NCBI GenBank assembly: GCA_910585485.1
Contig: CAJUEZ010000001.1
Span: 1-64,000 of the forward strand
Length of the DNA: 64,000 bases
Direction: 5' to 3'
DNA from: an uncultured Clostridia bacterium
Lineage (GTDB): Bacteria; Bacillota; Clostridia; UBA1381
The position numbers and the translations under genes are program-made. Below, piece after piece: positions 30,001-39,000 of this stretch; position 1 is the stretch's first letter; every line of letters starts with the position of its first letter. The notes under the pieces are model-generated. The model was not told the DNA's origin and made no database searches. It worked only from the letters and a program-made list of their open reading frames with translations.

Positions 30001-33000
30001 CACGTATAGGAATGACGTTAAACGGCGTTGATAAGGTATCAACAACAAAGACAGATAAATTCATCCTTCCGTTTGATCCTGCAAAGGATAAAGTAGACGC
30101 AAAGGGTGAGCACTCACAGACTTATACAGTAACAGTATGGGCATACGAGGGTGACCAGAAGCCTGCATACTATACAATTAAGCTTGTTCGTAAGAATAAT
30201 GACTTAAGCGTTAATAAGGTTATGCTTAATGACCGTTATGCAGAGCAGGATAAGGCAGATCCAAGTATCTACAGAATAGACATAAAGAATGACGAAGTAA
30301 GAAATGACGCTGTAGTAACGGCTTGGGCAAATAATGAGAAGGAATACATCTCAATTAACGGCAGCGAATTCGTAAAGGCTTCCACATCTGTAGGAAATAT
30401 AGACCTATCTACGATTGAGCTTAATAAGCCTATGGAAGTGCTTATCCGCGTAGGTTCTCCTGATATAGCTGAAAATGGATTACCTGATGAAATTAAGGTT
30501 ACAAAGCTTATTATCACAAGACTTGCTCCGCATATCCAAAGAGAAGACTTGAAGCTTGAGATGTTTGTAAGCAATACAAAGCATAATGAGCAGTCTTATT
30601 CGGCGGCAGTACTTACAGGAACAACAGATCATCCGACAGAGTATGGCGAGCTTATCTATGATTACATGAGCTTCATTAACCCGTCAGCTACGATAGCATA
30701 TATTAAGTCACAGACGAAGTCACAGTCATCAACTATAGACTTCTATACAATGAGCGGTAATAATATTGCTCATGACGTATTCATTGCTAACGCTGAGACA
30801 TCAATGGTAGGTGCTGACGAAGTTAAGCTTCGCGCGGTAGTAACCGCGGGTGACGGCGAAACTCAGGAATACACACTAACTATTCAGAAGTCATCAAATG
30901 ACACAGGAATACAGGATGTATTCATAGAGGCATGGTCAGAAACCACAGGAAACACAACAACAATTAAGGCTGAACCATTCGGTCCTGTTGCCGACACATT
31001 TGAAGGTCAGCAGGTATACGCTATGGAATACATAGTAGAAATGCCTGCTAAGTCAACGCTGGCAACACCGTTCGTATTAGCGATGGATCCGTATGCATAC
31101 ATTCAGTTCTATAATCAGGATGATGATAAATTGCTTGAGAAGCAGCAGCAGGGAAGCGATCAGGATTATAAGGGCGCTACAACAGATCCTGTAATAATTA
31201 CAGATTTGACATCATATGATTTCAGATTTAAGCTTATCTCAAGAACCGGAAATGCTACTGCATATTATAAGATACATCTGAAGAACACACCGGAGGGAAC
31301 ATACTTAAAGACTGTTCAGGTTGGTAACAGAGATGAAGATTACACTGATGTAACTGATCCGACAAGCAATGATGAAACAAAGAAAAATCTTGACTTGAAT
31401 CGTGTAGCATTGGAAAATGCAACAGAAACATCAATGACAAGCTACTTCGGTTCTATACCGTATCTGAAGGGTCAGCTTAGCACAGTTCTGCACTTAGAGG
31501 CAGAAAATTCAGCAGCTACAATTATCGTAGACGATGGATTTACAACTCAGACAAGAGTTGGTAAGTTTGTTGACGATGTAAGACTTGATCCTGATGACAA
31601 TAAGCAGATTACAACAATTAAAGTTGCGGTTGTAGCTCCATCAGCTAAGAGACAGGATTACATTATAGAAATTGAAAGATATAAGCATACTTTCGACGTA
31701 AATACTATAGTAAATAGTCAGCGTACAGAGAAGATTGGTGAGAATGAGCAGAAACGCGAATTCTATTATGAGCGTCCTCTATCACTTCCGTTCTTCGTAA
31801 ATGAAGCAAATCTTCAGATAATAATGTCAAATCCGAAGTATATCGATCCGGCAATATTGGATCCGACTTCACCGTTCTATAATCCGACAATTGCAGACTC
31901 TATCGCATCGGGTGCAGATCCGACACAGAAGATTCTTGCAGATAAGTATTATGTTAAGGTTGAAGATCAGGATATGCAGGAAGTTAAGAACGGAAACAAT
32001 GTAGTTATTACAAAGGTTCCGTTGACAGGTTCTGTAACTGATGTAACAATAAGAGTTTATGATCAGTCTGAGAGAGAACTTGGCAAATATATCGTAACAA
32101 TTAAGCGTGATATGATAGACGATAACATTGGAGTTATACTTGTTAATGATAACCCTGCAACAACTGCAACAATAGACGGAAAGCCGGGATTTATAGCATA
32201 TTCGTACACAGCTGCGGAAGACCCTGCGGCTAAGGTTCAGATTTATGCGGCCAAGGATATGGCACAGATTTCACTGACAGGCCAGACTATTGAACAGGAT
32301 TATGTCGGTGGATATGACAGCTATCTTGAAGCAAATGTAAAACTTCAGAATGGTGATAACTACTTCACAATTCAGGTAGATAATCCGAATGAAGAGTCAT
32401 TCTATTACACATTGCTGATTAAGCATATTCCTGTTGATGTATATCTTGACGATATGTATATCACTCACAGGGATAGTGATGAAAAGATAGACTTCCTTAA
32501 CAATAAATTCGTAAAGACTATTACAAATTATACAGTAGACTTTGACGGAGATATAGCCGATTATGACGTATACGCAAAAGCATATGAGACTAAAGAAGCA
32601 TTGCTTGAATATGCGCGTAATAATGGCTTAGATGAGACAGAGTATCAGACAAGAATTAAGATTACTGACATCAAAGAAGAACAAATTCAGGATCTTGACG
32701 AGTATATCAAGGAACAGATCAGCATAGCTGACGCTGCAGGTAATGTACCTGAGTATTACAGCATACCTGTTTATCTTGTGGTTCCGCACTATAAGAAGCA
32801 GTACACCATAGAGATACATAAGCCGTCAGATAATGACTTGTTACAACAGCTTATGGTATTTGATAAGGGTGCCAATGTTAAGAAGGATACTCCTTATGAA
32901 ATGACACCTGCATTCGATCCTCTAAGTGATGTTAAGACAGCAACAGTTTATAATATAGATGTTGCGTCAGAAATCAACAGCGTTGATATATTCGCTCACG

Positions 33001-36000
33001 CTGATCACGATCATCCGGGATCACGCGCAATCGTATCAATACTTGACGCGAATAAGAAACCGTATTCAAACGCGTTTGTTGAAATTACATCAAATGTAAA
33101 TCTTGCATACGGCGATAATGTATTCTTTGTTAAGGTAACGAGTGAGAAACCTGATGACGAGACAGAAACAGGCATAAGAACTTATGAACTTCATATTTAT
33201 CGTAAGCCTATTGAAGCTAACTTAAATCAGATTCTTGTAAATGATATGCCTGCAATTCTTCAGGAGGACGGCACTTATATTGCATATGTTCCTATGGGTT
33301 CAAACCCTGTTGTTAAGGCAAAGGCAAGTGATTCAAGAGCAGTTACAACATTGTCGGCAGACGGCATAACAGACGCTGTATCAAGCGCCGCAAATGATAA
33401 CTGGGCTATCACATCTATGCCGAAGATAACATTGTCAGAAACACTTGTAAACGTTAATGTTAAGATTGACATTGAAGAAGTTGACACCATTGAAAATGAC
33501 TTTACATTGAAGCTTATAGGTGTAACAGGTGATATTCTAAGCATCTACATGGATGTTGAAGGAAGCTCATTTGTACAGAACCCGGCAGTTCCGTATAATA
33601 ACCCAATCGGTGCTGTATGGAATAACGATCTTAACAGATTTGAGATTAAAGTACCTCATAACGCGACAAATTCACCATATCTGAGAGTTACAACAATTCA
33701 GGGTGATAAGCTTGTCAAGATAGGTACAATGCCTGAAAAGGCTCATGACGCAGAAAAGGATAATCAGTTCACTGACAAGACATTCCTTATGAATGATCCG
33801 CAGGATATTATAATCACTGTAAAGAGCATTCTTTCAAAGGATGAAAACGGAAACGCGCTTGAAACAGATGAACCGAGAAACTATGTTGTTCATGTAACAA
33901 GAATGTCTAACGACGCAGACCTTATCGTTCTTGATACAGAGGAAGGCATAAAGCTTGATCCTAAGTTTGATAAGGATGTTAAGGAATATGTCATAGAGGT
34001 AGAACCTGATGTAACATCTGTTGACTTCACAGAAATCCGCGCAAGCGAGAATGCTTCGATTAAGCTGATGGTTACATCAAACGAGGGTTCACATCCTGTT
34101 ATAAACCTGACAAACGGCGCTTCTTATACAATGGATAATCTTGCTCTTGGTAACAATGTTATGAAGATTGAGGTAACATCTGAGGATAAGACAGTAACTA
34201 AGGTTTATAAGGTTAATGTAAGACGTAAGGTAGCTAATAAGATAGCAATGCTTGAAGACCTGAGAATACAGATTGGCGACAGATATTATAGCATGATTCC
34301 GATGTTTGATAAGGAAATCACGGATTATAAGTTTATAATAGAAGCGCAGATTGACGAGCATGAAACACCGATTACGATTACAGCAACTCCGAATGACGAC
34401 ACTAACTATAATATAGTAAGTCAGGTTGACGGAGTAAATAATGGCGCAGGTTCAAATGTTGTAGTATTTAATGAATACATTAAGAGTAAGACAACTACAA
34501 CAGTTAAGTTCAGCGTATCGGCTAACGAAAGAGAGCCAAGAGAATACACCATTGAACTTTACAAGAATGATAACTCAAATGTAAATCCGAAGCATAATTA
34601 TCTGTCAGCAGTATCACTTCAGAGTCATCCGTTGACGATGGTTAACTCGCAGACTTACATTGATTATAACTATTACACAACCGTATCTAATACAGATCAG
34701 GAAGAGTATCTGACATTAGTTCCTAACGTTAACGTAACGGGAACAATCGGAGACTTGAACGCTTATCTGTATGCGGCGAACAGCCCGCTTGATGGAGAAC
34801 AGCCTATTGAAACAGGTGTTCCGACACTTCTGAAGTTAGAAACAGGCGATAACTTGTTTATAATCAGAGTTGAGGATAAGAGCGGTGAGAATAAGCGTTA
34901 TTATTCAATCACAATCAACAGACCTGCAAGCCAGCAGGCAAACGCTTCGCTTAAGGAATTGTCAGTTATAGATCATAATATGACTCAGGATTCAGAGAAA
35001 TCATATAAGCTTACAGTTGACAGTGATGTATCATCAATTTCACTGAGAGCATTATCTGAATCTGACCTGACAGAGATTTGGGTAAGAAGTGAACCTGTAG
35101 ATTACGATTTCGTAAGCGTAGGTCCTGCAAATGCGGAAATTCCGCTTGCAGAAGGAAATAACAAGATAACTATTACCGCTTCAGCGGCTGATAACAGCCC
35201 GAATGCGGACGGCACAAGAAAGAAAGGCACAAAGAAGGTATACGTACTGAATGTTTATAAGGTAGCCGCTAATGAAAATCCGGATCTTATCGACATTAAG
35301 TATACGCAGGGCGGCATAATGAGTCCTTACTTCGACAGTGACATTGTAGATTACAAACTAACTTATAGTTATGAGACCGATAAGATTGATTTAACACCGG
35401 TAGCGAGAATACCTGAAATAACAGATATTGAAGTTAAGCTTAACGGCGGAACATCAACCACTATCAACAGCGATGAGAAGTTCACAATTCCTGCGTTGAG
35501 TCCGGGTCTTACAACAGTAGAATTTATAGTTAAGTCAACTACAGGCGACGCAAGTAAGACTTATAAAGTAGATATTTACCGTAACCCGTATGAGACACCG
35601 ATACCACAGCTTACACAGGCTATTGAAGTAAGAGATCAGACATATAAACAGTATGATTTGACTCCTGCATATGACCCTGATGAACATTCATATTATGTAA
35701 GCGTTCCGTCAACATTTGAAAAAGCGTTGATTAAGGTATCAGCCGCATCAAACGGAGATCCTGATGATGTAAACATCAAGATTAATGGTAACAATGCAAT
35801 AAACGGCGTAAACTTTGTAGTTGATGAAATTAATCCAGGTGATAATATTGTTAGCATTGAGATTTCAAATGTTGAAGGCAACAAGCAGTATTACACAGTA
35901 ACAATTAACCGTGCTACTGACGAATTCGATCCGAAGCTTGAAAATCTTGAACTTAAGCAAGATTTCGTAATGCTTCCAGATCCATTCGATCCGAATACAA

Positions 36001-39000
36001 CGTCTTATACAGTACATGTTAATTCGACAACTGAGTTTGTTAATGTAATTCCGACGGCTCATGACGCTAAGATTACTGTAAACAACATGACAGTTTTAAG
36101 CGGAGAAGAATCACAGGATATCGAACTTGATTACGGTAAGAATACGATAAGAGTTGTTGTAACAGCAATGGATACAACAAAGAATCCGGCGGAAATAACA
36201 ACAACAAAACGCGTATATCTTGTGAATGTATATCGTCCGGAAGCAGATTCAGATACAGTTCTTACTGAACTTCTTCTGAATAAGGGAACATTAGTACCTG
36301 CATTCTCAAGAGAAGTTAAGAACTACTTTGTAACAGTTCCGTATGATGTGGATGAAGTAGAACTTACAACAGCCGCATCAAAAGACGATAGTGAAATTCA
36401 CGTAAATTCAGACTTGTACACAGGTCCGATGACGCTGTCATTGACAGAAGGTACTGATAACAGTTTCGCAATCAAGGTATTTGACGCGGACAACAAGAAT
36501 ACACCGGTATCGACCTACGTACTGAAGATATTCAGAAAGAGTCTGATTGCGGACGTTCCTGATCTTGTATCTCTTGAGGTTAATGATCAAGAACTATTCC
36601 CTGCATTCTCACCGAGAGAACTTAACTACTATGTTCATATCGGAGCAGAGGATTCAAGAGTAACAGTTAACGCAAAAGCCGCAGACGAAACAGCTCAGGT
36701 ATTGGGTGTTGGAAGAGTGGCAGTTAACGGTGACAAGACTGTACAGATAATCAGAGTTAAGAACGGCTCTACAATTCAGAGATATTCTGTAACAGTATTA
36801 AGAGATCATGATGATCAAAGTCTAATCGGTACGCTTAACGCTGAACAGATTAAGAACACACCTGTTCAGACAATAGCAATCCCTGAAGGCACAACATCAA
36901 TACCGCTTGATATTACAGCATTGTATAACGATGCTATAATAACAGTAAACGGCAGAGAAATTGAAAACAATGCAATTTCTGATTTCGATATTACAACTCA
37001 GAAAGAAAGATTTGATATTGCCGTAAGAGGCAAGGATATTGACGGTAACAGCATAAGCGAAGTATACGTTGTTTATGCGGAGGATGAAAATAAACCTTAT
37101 GAACCGTTCATTGACCATATCATGCTTGACGCTGAGAATGTGGCATCAGATAAGGATGGAGTATTCTTCACAACATTTGATAACAAGGTATTTAAGTACA
37201 AGGCAACAAATAATGGAGATATGGCTTATCTGTTCGCAAGAAGTGATGACGAGGATGTTCATATCGAATTGTTCAATGAAGAATTGAAGGATTATACAAT
37301 TATAGACGGTCTTGCTTCCTATATCGAGCAGGCGCTTGGAGAAGACAATGTTGCAAACTTCAAGTTCCGCGCAACTAAGTTTACTGCAAACGGTTATGAA
37401 CTTGTTAATGAGTATGAGCTGACGGTATACAATTCAGAAACTCCGCTTCTAATGAACCTTTGGACAGAAGACGCGATTATGGAGAAAGAATTCGATCCGC
37501 TTGTAAATGAGTATAATGTTGAGATAGGCAGAGACACAACCAAGTTTACAGTACATGCAGAGCATGAATATGAAAACGCGGTTATAAGCATGAAGATTGA
37601 CGACAACGATTATGTTGAAGGAAGTGTTCGTGACTTCGATAGCCTGCCGCTTACAACAAAAGAATTTACAGTAACCGTTAAAGTAACTGTTGACGGTAAA
37701 GACGGCGAATATGTTCTGAACGTAAAACGCAGCAATAACTTATTACCGAACGTATTGCTTGAAAACATTGTTCTTACAGATGAAGTTCCTGAAGATGAGA
37801 ACCTGTATGTAATGGATCCTGAATTTACTCCTACTCATACAGCATACTCAGCAACTATTGATTATACAGATAATACTGTAGAATTAACAGTAACAGCTAA
37901 GGATGACGATAAGAGTTACGCATTGTCAGTTAAATTGAGTGACGGTACTCAGATACCGTTGTCAAACGGCAAGGCAGAAGTTATTAAGCTTCCTCTAAGC
38001 TTCTTTGAAAAGGATAACGCTTCAGAAGTATTGACAATAGTCGTAGAAGAAGGCGGAAAGACAGGCAAATACGAGTTGACAATCAACCGCGGTGATCGTG
38101 CAAACGGTACAGCGAGATTGACAGAACTTACAACTGACTTAATTGATATGAGCGCTGACTTCGATATGGAAGTTACGGATTATACAATTAATATCTCGCC
38201 TAATGACAACAGAATAGAAGTTTCAGCAGTAGCTGAATATCCGGAAGACAGTATAGTATTTACATATAACGGAGTTAAGACTGATCCTTCAGTTGGAACT
38301 GCACAGAATGTATTTAACTTAGATGAAAATGAAAAGACAGCATATATCTTTGCTACAGTTTCAGGAGAGGACAGAACACCGTTCACATATGTAATTAAGG
38401 TAGTAAAAGAGAATAACGCATTCCTTAATAAGCTTGTTGTAACAGATACAGATACAAGTGATTCTTACGAAAAACTTGATCCTGTATTCAACAGCGGAAT
38501 AAGCGAATATGATGTTCTGATTGATCCGGTTTCACAGAATATTACATTTACTATCGGTACAACAGCTGTTAATCCAACATTAAAGATGTTCTTAAATGGA
38601 GAAGAAAAGAAGATGGTTACTTCTACTGAGGAAGGAGATTCATTCGACTTAACAGAAACATTTAATCTTGCGTTGGATCAGAAGGTATTTAACTTCAAGT
38701 TTGTTGTTGAAAGCAGAATCAGCGATACAGAAACACGCAGCGGTATCTACAATGTAACAGTTACAAGAGATACTGAGGCAACTGAAGCTACTATGCAGAC
38801 TTATGCAAGAGCAAAGATATTCTCACCAATGTTAGAGTATGACAACCACGGTGTTGCAACATTGTATGACGAAAGTGATAATATCGTAGATCAGATAAAT
38901 GTATCTCAGGATGGTAACTTTGAATTTGAACTTCCTGCAGAGGGTATGTATAAGATTGTAGTAACAAGAGAAGGATACCTGAATTATGAAATTACCAATA

